Shown piece after piece: positions 16,683-25,540 of a stretch of 64,000 nt of DNA. The notes under the pieces are model-generated. The model worked only from the letters and a program-made list of their open reading frames with translations. It did not search any database and had not been told where the DNA came from. Position numbers and translations under genes: made by a program. Within the stretch, counting starts at the first letter, position 1. Every line of letters begins with the position of its first letter. This DNA is from Flavobacterium notoginsengisoli (GTDB lineage: Bacteria; Bacteroidota; Bacteroidia; Flavobacteriales; Flavobacteriaceae), in contig NZ_JACHLB010000001.1 in NCBI RefSeq assembly GCF_014207905.1, forward strand, positions 434,001 to 498,000, given 5' to 3'.

Positions 16683-18046
16683 AAACCCTAAAGATATTTT
16701 TAGCGCTCTTTTTGATAGCTGTTTTTCCTTACGGATGTATGGTCGGACCAAAATATACCCAACCAGAACAGCCTCAGGCAGATTCGTTTCGATATAGCAA
16801 CCAACCTGCTGATACTACAAAATCGGTTACGACTATAAAATGGTCAACGATTTTTAATGATGATGTTTTAATTGGTTTAATCGAAAAAGGAATCCAGAAC
16901 AATTATGATCTTAAAATTGCTATTGCTCGTTTAGAACAAGTTCAGGCGAATCTCGGAATGGCAAAAGCCGATTTATATCCATCTTTTCAGTATTCTGGTC
17001 AGGTTAATACTGCGCAGACTTTTCAATGGCCTTCAGCGGCATTAGCCAATATGTCTTGGGAATTGGATTTTTGGGGAAAATACCGCCACCAGAAAATAGC
17101 ATTGCAGAATGAACTTTTAGCTACCGACGAAGCCCGAAAGGTAATTTTATCCAACATCGTGAGCAATATTGCTATTTCTTACTTCGAATTGCGTGACTTT
17201 GACAATCAATTGGAAATCACTGTTCATACTTTAGAATCAAGACAAAAAGCATACGATATAATCAACGAACGTTTTATAAGCGGTTATGTTGCCGAATTGG
17301 ATAAAGTACAAATCGAACAGCAGGTTGCTATTGCCGAAGCGAATATTCCGTTAATCAAAAGACAGATTACGGCTTTAGAAAATGCTATTTCGGTTTTGAT
17401 TGGACAAGTTCCGCAAGCTATTCCGAGAGGAAAAACCAATAGTGAATTATTGATTTTGACTGAATTTCCAAATTCAGTTCCTTCTGCTTTGTTAGAAAAC
17501 AGACCCGATGTCAAACGTCAGGAATATTTATATAAAGCGGCTTTTGAAAGAATCGGTGTTGCGCAGGCGATGCGATATCCGTCTTTCAATATTTCGGCAA
17601 TCGCAGGTTTTACCAACATTATGGTTAATGATTTATTTAATGATGGTTCTTATATCCAAAATGTTGGCGGCGGAATTACCGGACCAATTTTCAATTTTGG
17701 AAAAAACAAACGCCGTGTGGATTACAACCGAAAATTGGCCGAAGAAATGAAGTTCAATTTTCAAAAAACGTATTTAACTGCTATTGCAGAAGTGGAAAAC
17801 TCACTTCAAAACACAGCGATGTACAAAGAAGAATGGACCGCCAGAAACCGACAAGTCGTAGCCGCTCAAAAAAACTATGATTTATCGAATGCGAGATATT
17901 ATAACGGTTATGTTTCATACCTTGAAGTTTTGGACGCGCAAAGATCTTTGTTTGAAGCGCAATTAAGCCTTTCGCAATTAACTCAGAAACAATTGAGTTC
18001 TATGGTTCAGTTGTATAAAGCGCTTGGCGGAGGGTGGAGTTTTTAG
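16679..18046 (+). CDS. Outer-membrane efflux channel lipoprotein (OprM/NodT family)
   Basis: A 455-residue TolC-like channel of the NodT/OprM group. The signal peptide ends at FPYGC (lipidated Cys about residue 20), followed by the family hallmark MVGPKYTQP. Two outer-membrane efflux repeats are present; helical segments such as AIARLEQVQANLGMAKADLYPSF and NYDLSNARYYNGYVSYLEVL mark each. It completes the tripartite pump with the two upstream genes and overlaps the pump gene by 4 bp. A repeat-rich region and terminator follow. Confidence 0.93.
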   Translation: MKTLKIFLALFLIAVFPYGCMVGPKYTQPEQPQADSFRYSNQPADTTKSVTTIKWSTIFNDDVLIGLIEKGIQNNYDLKIAIARLEQVQANLGMAKADLYPSFQYSGQVNTAQTFQWPSAALANMSWELDFWGKYRHQKIALQNELLATDEARKVILSNIVSNIAISYFELRDFDNQLEITVHTLESRQKAYDIINERFISGYVAELDKVQIEQQVAIAEANIPLIKRQITALENAISVLIGQVPQAIPRGKTNSELLILTEFPNSVPSALLENRPDVKRQEYLYKAAFERIGVAQAMRYPSFNISAIAGFTNIMVNDLFNDGSYIQNVGGGITGPIFNFGKNKRRVDYNRKLAEEMKFNFQKTYLTAIAEVENSLQNTAMYKEEWTARNRQVVAAQKNYDLSNARYYNGYVSYLEVLDAQRSLFEAQLSLSQLTQKQLSSMVQLYKALGGGWSF

Positions 18047-18053
18047 TTTTGAG

Positions 18054-18093
18054 GTTCTAAGGTTCTGAGATGCTGAGATGCTGAGGTTCTAAG
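18054..18093. repeat. Degenerate 8-bp tandem array (unit like GTTCTAAG), five units
   Basis: Five contiguous octamers: GTTCTAAG, GTTCTGAG, ATGCTGAG, ATGCTGAG, GTTCTAAG. It begins 8 bp after the efflux channel stop codon. An inverted array of the same unit lies at 18420-18451, on the other side of the large palindrome. Confidence 0.75.
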
Positions 18094-18150
18094 GTTTCTC
18101 AGCATATTTAATAAAAGCTTGGCTTTTTTGATTTTTCACATCATGCAATC

Positions 18151-18328
18151 ATTCCGTAGGAATGTTTCGTCGGTAGAAAAAAAAATGGTGATCGTCCACA
18201 TTTACGTTCCGTAGGAACGTTTGATATTATTGGATTCATTAAAAACGATGTCAAAACCAGACGTTCCTACGGAACGTAAATCGCAACAATACAATTTTTT
18301 CTACCGACGAGATGTTCCTACGGAACAT
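18151..18328. repeat. Nested palindromic element, family A, copy 1
   Basis: A 178-bp element. The left half has ATTCCGTAGGAAT, then CGTCGGTAGAAAAAA (18168-18182) and ACGTTCCGTAGGAACGT. The right half has ACGTTCCTACGGAACGT, then TTTTTTCTACCGACG (18295-18309) and ATGTTCCTACGGAACAT. Each half thus carries two small palindromes, and the halves pair with each other. A second copy is at 53393-53568. It lies between convergent genes. With the flanking octamer arrays and terminator it fills the 415-bp gap; no gene is seen there. Confidence 0.85.
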
Positions 18329-18337
18329 ACATAAATT

Positions 18338-18374
18338 AAAAAAGAGGTGTTTCAAAATGAAACACCTCTTTTTT
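18338..18374. terminator. Bidirectional rho-independent terminator
   Basis: Stem AAAAAAGAGGTGTTT, loop CAAAATG, AAACACCTCTTTTTT. It lies between the convergent efflux channel and bacilliredoxin genes and fits both strands. Confidence 0.88.
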
Positions 18375-18419
18375 AATCTTTGTACCTCTGTATCTTTGAC
18401 ACTTTGAACCTAAAAAAAC

Positions 18420-18451
18420 CTTAGAATCTTAGCATCTCAGAACCTTAGCCT
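18420..18451. repeat. Inverted 8-bp tandem array (unit like CTTAGAAC), four units
   Basis: CTTAGAAT, CTTAGCAT, CTCAGAAC, CTTAGCCT: the reverse complement of the octamer unit found at 18054-18093, so the two arrays could pair across the intervening palindrome. Confidence 0.7.
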
Positions 18452-18461
18452 CTTAAAAAAA

Positions 18462-18872
18462 TTAACAAAACTCGTTAAACGCATCTTGCAAATTCTCAGC
18501 GATTAATTCAGCTGGACGTCCTTCGATGTGGTGACGCTCTAACATGTGAACCAATTCTCCGTTTTTGAACAAAGCCATAGATGGCGATGATGGAGGAAAA
18601 GGAAACATATGTTGTCTTGCAGCATCAACAGCTTCTTTGTCAACACCAGCGAAAACTGTAATAAGGTGATCTGGTTTTTTAGCTCCTTCTAAACTCATTT
18701 TTGCTCCCGGACGTGCATTTCTTGCAGCACAACCGCAAACAGAGTTTACAACAACTAAAGTGGTACCTTCAGCTTTGATAGCATTCTCAACAGCTTCAGC
18801 ACTATGTAAATCTTGAAAACCTGCAGCTGTTAATTCAGCTTCCATTGGTTTTACCATGTCTAGTGGATACAT
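18462..18872 (-). CDS. BrxA/BrxB-family bacilliredoxin (YphP/YqiW type)
   Basis: A 136-residue thioredoxin-fold protein of the bacilliredoxin family, which in Bacillus removes bacillithiol from oxidised proteins. The active site is the unusual CGC in [17 protein letters not shown] (about residues 54-56). Other family stretches are [15 protein letters not shown] at the start and [23 protein letters not shown]. Length is normal. A -7 promoter element TAACTTTG is at 18905-18912 (minus strand), 33 bp upstream of the ATG. Its gene stands alone. The bacillithiol link assumes this organism makes that thiol, which the window does not show. Confidence 0.9.
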   Translation of the reverse strand: MYPLDMVKPMEAELTAAGFQDLHSAEAVENAIKAEGTTLVVVNSVCGCAARNARPGAKMSLEGAKKPDHLITVFAGVDKEAVDAARQHMFPFPPSSPSMALFKNGELVHMLERHHIEGRPAELIAENLQDAFNEFC

Positions 18873-19023
18873 ATTCTTGTCTTTTAAATTTTACTTTTGA
18901 ACCGCAAAGTTACGAAGTTTACTCGCAACTAGTTAATTTGAAGTATAAAGTTTTGTTATAGTTCTATTGATTTAGTCGAAAGTAGGAAAGTTATAAAATA
19001 AAAAGCCTTAATTAAGACTCTTT

Positions 19024-20184
19024 TTACTTAAATATCACTCGAAATAAAGCCTTTAAAAAAGGTATCGTTGGACATTTTAAAATCACCTTTAAATCTTCAA
19101 TGAAGTTAGTTTCTTCGTCTAAAAACTTAAAAATTAAATCAGGACTTCCTTTCTTGAATAACGAAGAAAAAATAGAACTTCCCAATTCATTATTTTTATG
19201 GAGAATATCCAAAAGCAATAAATCGTAAAACCAAAATCGGCTTTTTTGATGAAAATCTTTCATTCTGAGATTTTCGTTTTGAAGAAATTCAATTAACTGT
19301 GAAGATTTTTTATCTGAGTTTTTAAAAGTATAACCTGTGCTAGCTTTTGTCCATCCGCCGGCAGTTCCAATATTCAAGACTCTTTTGGTGTTCTTTTTCC
19401 AAAAAGGATAACATGTCATGGGAATGCTTCCTTGCTCTTTTTCCAGAATTTCAAATTGATTTGCCCCAAGTTTTTGTAGATAAAGTTCAATTTCGCTTTC
19501 ATATTCTTCTTTGGAAAGCAGTTTTTCTGAGAACAAAGTATATTCTACCAAAGCTTCGGTTTTAGAAGTTGGCAAAACATACATAAATCTGGTATTTCCC
19601 TTTTGTTCTACCGAAAAATCCATAAATGTGGCTTGCTCTGGATTAAAAACTTCTTTTTCAGATTTTACAAACCAACCGATGAAGTGCTGTTGCAAAATTG
19701 GATATTTCGTTTGACTTTCGGCCAAAGCCTTAGTATAAATACTGTTGAAAAGATAATCTGAAGTATATCTGTTTTCTTCAGTTCCAACAAAAACGTGAGT
19801 TTCGAGTTCGTTAATGTCCGTTACTTTTTCATTCAAAAAAGTAATATTTGGATGTTTCGCAATTGCTTCAAAAACAAAATTATAAAAATCAATTCCTCTA
19901 ATTTGATTGTATTCATAAGGATTCAACTCCAAATTACGTTTAAAACTTTCGTTGGCAAACAAAGCAAAATCCCATTTTTTTGAAACAATAGAATTCCAAA
20001 CCGACTCTTTTTTTTCCCAAAAACACCAAGTTCTGTCGTTGATTTTCTTTAAATCCTGATCTAACAACAAAATAGATTTGTCTGCAAATTTTTCAGATAA
20101 AGTCATTTTGTAGACCGTCATCAAAGAAGCCAGTCCAGTTCCAGTAAAAATGTAATCGAAATGTTGGATTTGCGAAGAATTCAT
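19024..20184 (-). CDS. crtY: Lycopene beta-cyclase
   Basis: A 386-residue flavoprotein of the lycopene cyclase family, which closes the beta rings of lycopene to give beta-carotene, a step to the yellow zeaxanthin-type pigments of flavobacteria. The dinucleotide-binding start is FDYIFTGTGLASLMTVYKM; further family motifs are NDRTWCFWEK, DFSVEQKG..FMYVLPTSKTEALVEYT and GTAGGWTKASTGYTF. A TTG two codons upstream is also possible, but the ATG at 20184 is preferred. Other carotenoid genes (crtB, crtI, crtZ) are not in the window, so crtY is separated from them here. Confidence 0.92.
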   Translation of the reverse strand: MNSSQIQHFDYIFTGTGLASLMTVYKMTLSEKFADKSILLLDQDLKKINDRTWCFWEKKESVWNSIVSKKWDFALFANESFKRNLELNPYEYNQIRGIDFYNFVFEAIAKHPNITFLNEKVTDINELETHVFVGTEENRYTSDYLFNSIYTKALAESQTKYPILQQHFIGWFVKSEKEVFNPEQATFMDFSVEQKGNTRFMYVLPTSKTEALVEYTLFSEKLLSKEEYESEIELYLQKLGANQFEILEKEQGSIPMTCYPFWKKNTKRVLNIGTAGGWTKASTGYTFKNSDKKSSQLIEFLQNENLRMKDFHQKSRFWFYDLLLLDILHKNNELGSSIFSSLFKKGSPDLIFKFLDEETNFIEDLKVILKCPTIPFLKALFRVIFK

Positions 20185-20323
20185 TCTCAAAAATAATGAA
20201 AAATTATTTCCATAGTTTTTCCAGAACTAATTTAAACCTTGCAAATAATTTATTATTCTTTTTGGACGTTAGTTTAAATAATCAATTAATTTTACTCTTT
20301 TTTCTAAAAACATTCCCTCAGCT

Positions 20324-21142
20324 ATGCACAAGTTAATTCTTTTCATTAAAACTTATCAACCTGATTTTGAAAGAGCTTACAAACTTTTAGATTCTATCGA
20401 TGATTTTAATAAAGATAATATACCTGTAGTTATTTCTGTAAACGATGAACATTTTGATCTTTTAAAATCAGATTGTTTTGAGAAATATACTGTTTACAAG
20501 GATTCTGATATAACTAAAACTACTATTACCGAAGGCTGGAGGTATCAGCAAATTATAAAATGTAATGTGCACAAACTTAATATTTGCGAAAATTATGTTG
20601 CCATAGATTCTGATTCTCTTTTTATAAAGGATTTTTACATTTCCGATTTTATGTTTGATGAAAATACGCCTTACACCATCATGCAGGAATCGAAGGATTT
20701 ACTGGAAATGACTGAAAGACTTAAAATGGATTCTAAAACTATTTTCTTTAAAAGAGCATTAAGAGACGCCCGTCCGTTTTTTGGCAATAAGGGCAAGGAA
20801 TGGGATTACGGCCCTTCACCCTATATTTGGAATTGCAATGTTTGGCGACATTTTAATGAGGTATTTCTAAAAGAGTTAAATACAGATTTTGATGCATTTT
20901 TTAGTCAAATAGACCAAAAGAGTTATTCTCCGAGCGATTGTGTCATTTATGGCGAATATTTATTGAAAACCAGATTGATTGATATTCTTCCGATTGGAAG
21001 TCTTTTTAAAGTGTATCATTACAAAAAACAATATAAAATCGAGAGAAAACAGCTAAATATTGAGCAATTACGCAATATTTATCTTGGAGTAATTTATCAG
21101 AGCAATTGGCAGAAAGAGAAAAAAAAGTGGTTTTTATTCTAA
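20324..21142 (+). CDS. Probable glycosyltransferase-like protein (DUF6492 type)
   Basis: A 272-residue cytoplasmic protein that resembles DUF6492 proteins found in polysaccharide clusters. It shows a nucleotide-sugar transferase-like arrangement: an N-terminal LILFIKTYQPDFERAYKLLDSI strand-helix and a central YVAIDSDSLFIKDF stretch, whose DSDS resembles the DxD metal site of GT-A enzymes. PSPYIWNCNVWRHF follows. It is 13 bp ahead of a GT4 gene and probably in one operon with the next two glycosyltransferases. Activity and acceptor are unknown. Confidence 0.7.
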   Translation: MHKLILFIKTYQPDFERAYKLLDSIDDFNKDNIPVVISVNDEHFDLLKSDCFEKYTVYKDSDITKTTITEGWRYQQIIKCNVHKLNICENYVAIDSDSLFIKDFYISDFMFDENTPYTIMQESKDLLEMTERLKMDSKTIFFKRALRDARPFFGNKGKEWDYGPSPYIWNCNVWRHFNEVFLKELNTDFDAFFSQIDQKSYSPSDCVIYGEYLLKTRLIDILPIGSLFKVYHYKKQYKIERKQLNIEQLRNIYLGVIYQSNWQKEKKKWFLF

Positions 21143-21155
21143 AGAATTTCTTCAA

Positions 21156-22232
21156 ATGAAAAAAACGAGCAAAGTCTATTTGGTATTTCTCAACGGAAAA
21201 TCTAATGCCGGTGGAGCCGAACGCATGGTTCATTATCTTGACGAATATCTTAAAAGCAGAGAAATCCAGACTCAAATCATCGATGAGGATTTCCTAAAAA
21301 ACACCTTTGTTGGAAAATTATACTGGAAATTATTTAATCGCAGACACTTTGAAAAACGTAGAGCTAAATATATCGCTCGATTTATCACTGCATACCTGTG
21401 GTTAAATTATCGCCCAAATAAAATCGTAATCAGCAATGGAGAGCCAACGGCTTATTATCCTACGGATTATGTTATTTCGCATGGCTGTTTTCATAAAATG
21501 GAATTGGATTATGGCAGAAAAGATTCCAAATTCAGCAGAGTTGCAAAATTACAAATGATTGCATGCAGAAATGCCAGGAAAATAATAGCCGTAGAATCGA
21601 ACGTCAAGAATGATCTTATAAAATATTACGGTATAAATAAAGACAAAATCACCGTTGTTCCGAATTGTATTGACAGGAATAATTTCTACCCGATTAAGAA
21701 ACAAACAACCGATTTTAAAACAATAGCATACATCGGAAGATTGGAATACGGAAAAGGTATTGCCGAATTACAAGAATTGGCAAAACTTGTCGAAATGCAA
21801 CACGACTGGAAACTGCTCATTACCTGTAATAATTCTTCAAACACAGAGCTTTTTACAAACCTCAACAAAACTCAGGTTTTGGTTGGACTAACAATTGATA
21901 CGATTAATGAATTAGCCTATTCAAAAGCCGATATTATTTTTTATCCTTCCTATTCTGAAAGTTTTGGAATGGTAACAATCGAAGCTCTTGCCTGCGGAAA
22001 GCCAATTGCAGGAAATGCAGTTGGAGTTTTACCTAAATTGGTTGAGGAAAAACAGCCTGGCGCTTATTTACTTCCAAAACTAATAAACGAGGATATTTTC
22101 CGTTTTTTTGATAATTGTATTGAGGATTCAAACAAATTCAGTCCTGAAGAAATTCACCAACAAGCCATGAAAAAGTTTAGTATTGAATCTTATTTTGAGC
22201 AAATGGATCAACAATTCTTCAAAACCAATTAA
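21156..22232 (+). CDS. Glycosyltransferase family 4 protein
   Basis: A 358-residue GT-B glycosyltransferase. The N-terminal domain opens with VFLNGKSNAGGAERMVHYLDEYL, a typical GT4 start. The C-terminal nucleotide-sugar domain begins at YIGRLEYGKGIAELQELAKL and contains the EX7E motif in YPSYSESFGMVTIEALACG. It probably adds a sugar to a surface polysaccharide or lipid. It is second in a rightward three-gene set; sugar and acceptor are unknown. Confidence 0.88.
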   Translation: MKKTSKVYLVFLNGKSNAGGAERMVHYLDEYLKSREIQTQIIDEDFLKNTFVGKLYWKLFNRRHFEKRRAKYIARFITAYLWLNYRPNKIVISNGEPTAYYPTDYVISHGCFHKMELDYGRKDSKFSRVAKLQMIACRNARKIIAVESNVKNDLIKYYGINKDKITVVPNCIDRNNFYPIKKQTTDFKTIAYIGRLEYGKGIAELQELAKLVEMQHDWKLLITCNNSSNTELFTNLNKTQVLVGLTIDTINELAYSKADIIFYPSYSESFGMVTIEALACGKPIAGNAVGVLPKLVEEKQPGAYLLPKLINEDIFRFFDNCIEDSNKFSPEEIHQQAMKKFSIESYFEQMDQQFFKTN

Positions 22233-22273
22233 TTTCTAAAACTATTTTATTCTAAAAAAAGTCATTTTTATCT

Positions 22274-23425
22274 ATGAAAATTTTATACTTCTATCCTGAA
22301 AATCCTCTTCATAAAACTCAAGGCAACAACGCCAGAGCTTTGGCATTGCTGGAATATTTTAAAGATCGAAAAATTGAAGTTGATTTTGTTGGAGTAGCTA
22401 CAACCGTATTTACTTCAGAAGAAATAGATAATCTTAAAAACGAAAAGCTAATTTCTAATGGTTATTTACTTCCCATTTTTATTAGAAAGAAAAACAAATT
22501 AAAGTACTTCTTCTACCAGTCTCTTCCGAATAAAATTACTCGAAAAATTGGTCTGTTTGACAGAACCCGAATAGGACATTACGATGCTTTTAATGCTATT
22601 TTAAAAGCAAATGAATACGATGTTGTCTTAATTTCCTATGTCTATTGGTCAAAATTAGTCAAAAACGGTTTGAATCTTAAAAATGCAAAACTGATGATTG
22701 ACACACATGATTTTTTAACTTCTCAATTTCAAAAAGAAAAGAAATTCCGTTTAGGCAGATTCTTTCAGAAAGAAATCGAAATCTTAAGTTCATTTGATAA
22801 CGTTTTTGTTATCTCGCCTGAAGAAAAATATGTTTTCTCCCAATTTATCAATAAAGAAATTACTTTGGTAACACATGCATTACCGCAAAACAGTAGTTCT
22901 AAAACCGCACCTCAATACGACTTAGTTTATGTTGCCAGCAATAATGAACACAATATCAAATCTGCAAAATGGTTTTTTGATGCTGTGTATCCTTTATTAT
23001 CAAAATCAATAAAGATTGCTGTGATTGGAAAAATTGGCGGTTATATTGGCGAATTTGACAATGTCGAAAAAATTCCTTTTGTTGAAGATTTAAACTCCGT
23101 ATATCAGCAATCTAAAATTGCGATCTGTCCGATGTTAAGCGGAACTGGTGTTAAAATCAAAGTAATCGAAGCTTTATCTTTTGGACTTCCGGTAGTTTGC
23201 AATGAAAGAGGTGTAGACGGATTATTAAATAAAACAAACAATGGATGTTTGGTTTCTAATGATCCAGACGAATTTGCAAATTACATCAAGAAATTATTAA
23301 CCGATGAGGATTTCTATACCAAAATTAGCACGGAAGCCACCTCATTCTTTAACAGTTATCATAGTCTTGATGCAAATTACAAATTGTTGGATACTGTATT
23401 TTCACTAAAGGTTATCAATTCTTGA
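22274..23425 (+). CDS. Glycosyltransferase family 4 protein
   Basis: A 383-residue GT-B glycosyltransferase, third in the rightward set. The N-terminus reads ILYFYPENPLHKTQGNNARALALLEYF. The donor domain contains ICPMLSGTGVKIKVIEALSFG, with the conserved Glu in IEAL. It ends convergently with the next gene: the two coding regions overlap by 21 bp at their 3' ends. The role is probably surface glycan assembly. Confidence 0.87.
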   Translation: MKILYFYPENPLHKTQGNNARALALLEYFKDRKIEVDFVGVATTVFTSEEIDNLKNEKLISNGYLLPIFIRKKNKLKYFFYQSLPNKITRKIGLFDRTRIGHYDAFNAILKANEYDVVLISYVYWSKLVKNGLNLKNAKLMIDTHDFLTSQFQKEKKFRLGRFFQKEIEILSSFDNVFVISPEEKYVFSQFINKEITLVTHALPQNSSSKTAPQYDLVYVASNNEHNIKSAKWFFDAVYPLLSKSIKIAVIGKIGGYIGEFDNVEKIPFVEDLNSVYQQSKIAICPMLSGTGVKIKVIEALSFGLPVVCNERGVDGLLNKTNNGCLVSNDPDEFANYIKKLLTDEDFYTKISTEATSFFNSYHSLDANYKLLDTVFSLKVINS

Positions 23426-24601
23426 AAAAGTAGATTCTAAAGCCCGCATAGAAAACGGTTCAAGACTTTTTTCAGAACTTTGCTGTAATTTAAGCCAAAG
23501 AGCTTTATTATGGTACAACTCCATTATAGACGATGCGAATTCCTCTGTAGTATTACAAATCAAAGCATTTTTTTGATGCGTTAATTGCATTCCTTCCGCA
23601 CCTACAGAAGACGTTATAACGGGCAGATAATATTCAAAAGCCTGCCCTATTTTTCCCTTTACTCCGGCTCCGTAGCGTAAAGGTGCTATCATTATTTTAT
23701 TTTCTGTAAAAAGACGGTTTATATCTGAAACATATCCATGAAAGATAAATCTTGGGTCAGAAATATTCTTAATCTTTTCATTTACATTACCCACAATATT
23801 CACTCTTGCTTCTGGATTATGCTGCCAGACAATTGGCATAATTTCATTATATAAATAATAAACAGCATCGACATTCGGCTCGTGTTTTGAGCCTATAAAT
23901 AATATATCTTTTCGATTTTCAAAAGGCAGCGCTTCTTCTTTTTTAATTTTCTGATAATGAATATTCGAAATGGTAATCAGTTTTTTATTATCAATATATT
24001 TCGCCATAATTTCTTTCTCAATATCAGAAATAGTGACAACATAATCTGCATTTTGAGCCAGTTTGGTTTCAATATTGAAGAATCTAATATAATTTTTTGT
24101 GAGTGAAATTCTCGTCGGATCAATTTTAATAGCCCTTTTGTAACGAAGAAAATGAATATCAACCATATCAAAAATAGATATCGCATCTGGAAGAGATTTT
24201 CTTAGTTTCTTAAAATTATACTTTAAACTTCTTGCTCCGTGATACCATAAAAAATCAACTTTTGGAATTTTTTTTACAAAATCAAAATAATTCTGATACT
24301 GACTGGTTTCTACATAAACAATGACCCCCAAATCATTAAACCCTTTAACATATGGGTTATCTCTAAATGTATTTTTTGAGCAAATAATACAATTATAATC
24401 TTTATTTTTAAAAAGCATAATAATCTCCCTTAGTCTATTAGAACCAGAATCTAAATCTAATGATGGTAGATTAATATCAAAAAAAACAATCGTTCTCTTA
24501 TCCAAATCATAAGTTTCGTAGTTTGGAATAGATTGATCGATTTGATTCTTGATTATCTTTTTTCTTCTATAATAAGTTTTAATGTTTTTAAATATCCCCA
24601 T
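23405..24601 (-). CDS. Glycosyltransferase family 4-like protein
   Basis: A 398-residue GT-B protein on the opposite strand from the preceding glycosyltransferases. The N-terminal domain has IVFFDINLPSLDLDSGSNRLREIIMLFK; the donor domain has ILFIGSKHEPNVDAVYYLYNEI and APLRYGAGVKGKIGQAFEYYLP. In the last stretch the residue usually Glu in GT4 enzymes is Gln, which might alter activity. The gene overlaps the convergent gene by 21 bp. A long AT-rich region lies upstream. Confidence 0.85.
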   Translation of the reverse strand: MGIFKNIKTYYRRKKIIKNQIDQSIPNYETYDLDKRTIVFFDINLPSLDLDSGSNRLREIIMLFKNKDYNCIICSKNTFRDNPYVKGFNDLGVIVYVETSQYQNYFDFVKKIPKVDFLWYHGARSLKYNFKKLRKSLPDAISIFDMVDIHFLRYKRAIKIDPTRISLTKNYIRFFNIETKLAQNADYVVTISDIEKEIMAKYIDNKKLITISNIHYQKIKKEEALPFENRKDILFIGSKHEPNVDAVYYLYNEIMPIVWQHNPEARVNIVGNVNEKIKNISDPRFIFHGYVSDINRLFTENKIMIAPLRYGAGVKGKIGQAFEYYLPVITSSVGAEGMQLTHQKNALICNTTEEFASSIMELYHNKALWLKLQQSSEKSLEPFSMRALESTFSRIDNL

Positions 24602-24919
24602 ATCTATTCTGTTTTGTCCCTATTTCTTACAAGTCTGACTATAAATTATAGATAACCAAAAATGGATTTGGTTGCGTTTCTTTAAAAAAAAATGCTTTTT
24701 ATTTTAAACTAAAACTCAATTTGTTTTTTCTTTATTATTCTAAAACTCTTAAAGTTATAAAAATAAAATCAAAAAAAAATCATAACTAACTGTTTTTCAA
24801 TACGTTTTATCATAATGATTAAACGTACGATGTAAACATTTTTAAAAATGATTATTCTAAAAAAAACTTTAATAAAAATTACAGGAAGAATAATATTATC
24901 GGGAAAAAACAATTTAATA
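24602..24919. other. AT-rich intergenic region, no gene seen
   Basis: 318 bp of very AT-rich sequence between two leftward genes. It has poly-A/T runs but no credible coding frame, RNA gene or repeat. It must contain the promoter of the glycosyltransferase at 23405-24601. Confidence 0.5.
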
Positions 24920-25390
24920 CTACTTTGACTTAAGCAGTTTCTCTAGCAAAAACTGAAAATCTTTTGGAGACAAATAGCTCGAATACTGAAAGATTATTTC
25001 ATTCTTCTCATTCAAAACACACAAAACTGGATAGACAATTTGATTATTGGTTGTTCCAAGCTGTAAAGCGAGCTCATGAACTCCAACATTATTTCCTGAT
25101 GGAAGATATTTAAAGGTTTGTTTATGGAAGATTATATCTCGTTTTTCTTCGGCATTAAAATCAATAAAATAGAAATCTGAATTAAGCTTATCCATGATTT
25201 CTTTGTCTTTGAAAGTGGTGGTTTTCATTCTTTGACAAAACTGACACCAATCGGTATGAATAAAAACAATGATTTTTCGCTTTTGAATTTGCTGTAAGCT
25301 ATCTATTTCTTCAAAAGAATGGCTTTTCAGCTGACCAAAACCTGTTGCTGAAATCCCGAAGAAGAAAATGAATAGAATTAGCTTTTTCAT
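24920..25390 (-). CDS. Secreted thioredoxin-like protein
   Basis: A 156-residue exported thioredoxin-fold protein. A signal peptide (LILFIFFFGISATGFGQ) is followed by a thioredoxin core with active site WCQFC in IVFIHTDWCQFCQRMKTTTF, the pattern of the thioredoxin-7/DUF255-like group. The downstream GVHELALQLGTTNNQIVYPVLCVLNEKN supplies the cis-Pro region. It lies downstream of the TonB receptor gene, same strand, 150 bp apart with a repeat between, so it may be read through from it. A reducing or thiol-relay role in the periplasm is inferred. Confidence 0.83.
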   Translation of the reverse strand: MKKLILFIFFFGISATGFGQLKSHSFEEIDSLQQIQKRKIIVFIHTDWCQFCQRMKTTTFKDKEIMDKLNSDFYFIDFNAEEKRDIIFHKQTFKYLPSGNNVGVHELALQLGTTNNQIVYPVLCVLNEKNEIIFQYSSYLSPKDFQFLLEKLLKSK

Positions 25391-25424
25391 TATTTTTTGT
25401 GTTTTGCCACAGATTGTATTGAAT

Positions 25425-25493
25425 TTGTCAGGCTGAGCGAAGTCGAAGCACTCGTCCTATTGGAGCGCCCTTCGACTTCGCTCAGGGTGACAA
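25425..25493. repeat. Inverted repeat of the GAGCGAAGTCGAAG type
   Basis: Arms TTGTCAGGCTGAGCGAAG(TCGAAG) and (CTTCGA)CTTCGCTCAGGGTGACAA flank a short loop. Dispersed repeats with this core are common between genes of flavobacteria. It is more GC-rich than its surroundings. Confidence 0.75.
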
Positions 25494-25540
25494 TCCAAAA
25501 ACAATCGTTTTAATCCATAAAATCTGTGGCTAATAAATTC

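Noticed and set aside
18054-18451. CRISPR-like appearance of repeated units
   Set aside because: Units are only 8 bp, contiguous and degenerate, with no unique spacers and no cas genes nearby.
24602-24919. Hidden RNA gene or small ORF in the AT-rich gap
   Set aside because: No stable GC-containing stem, tRNA-like fold or credible start-to-stop frame could be found by eye.
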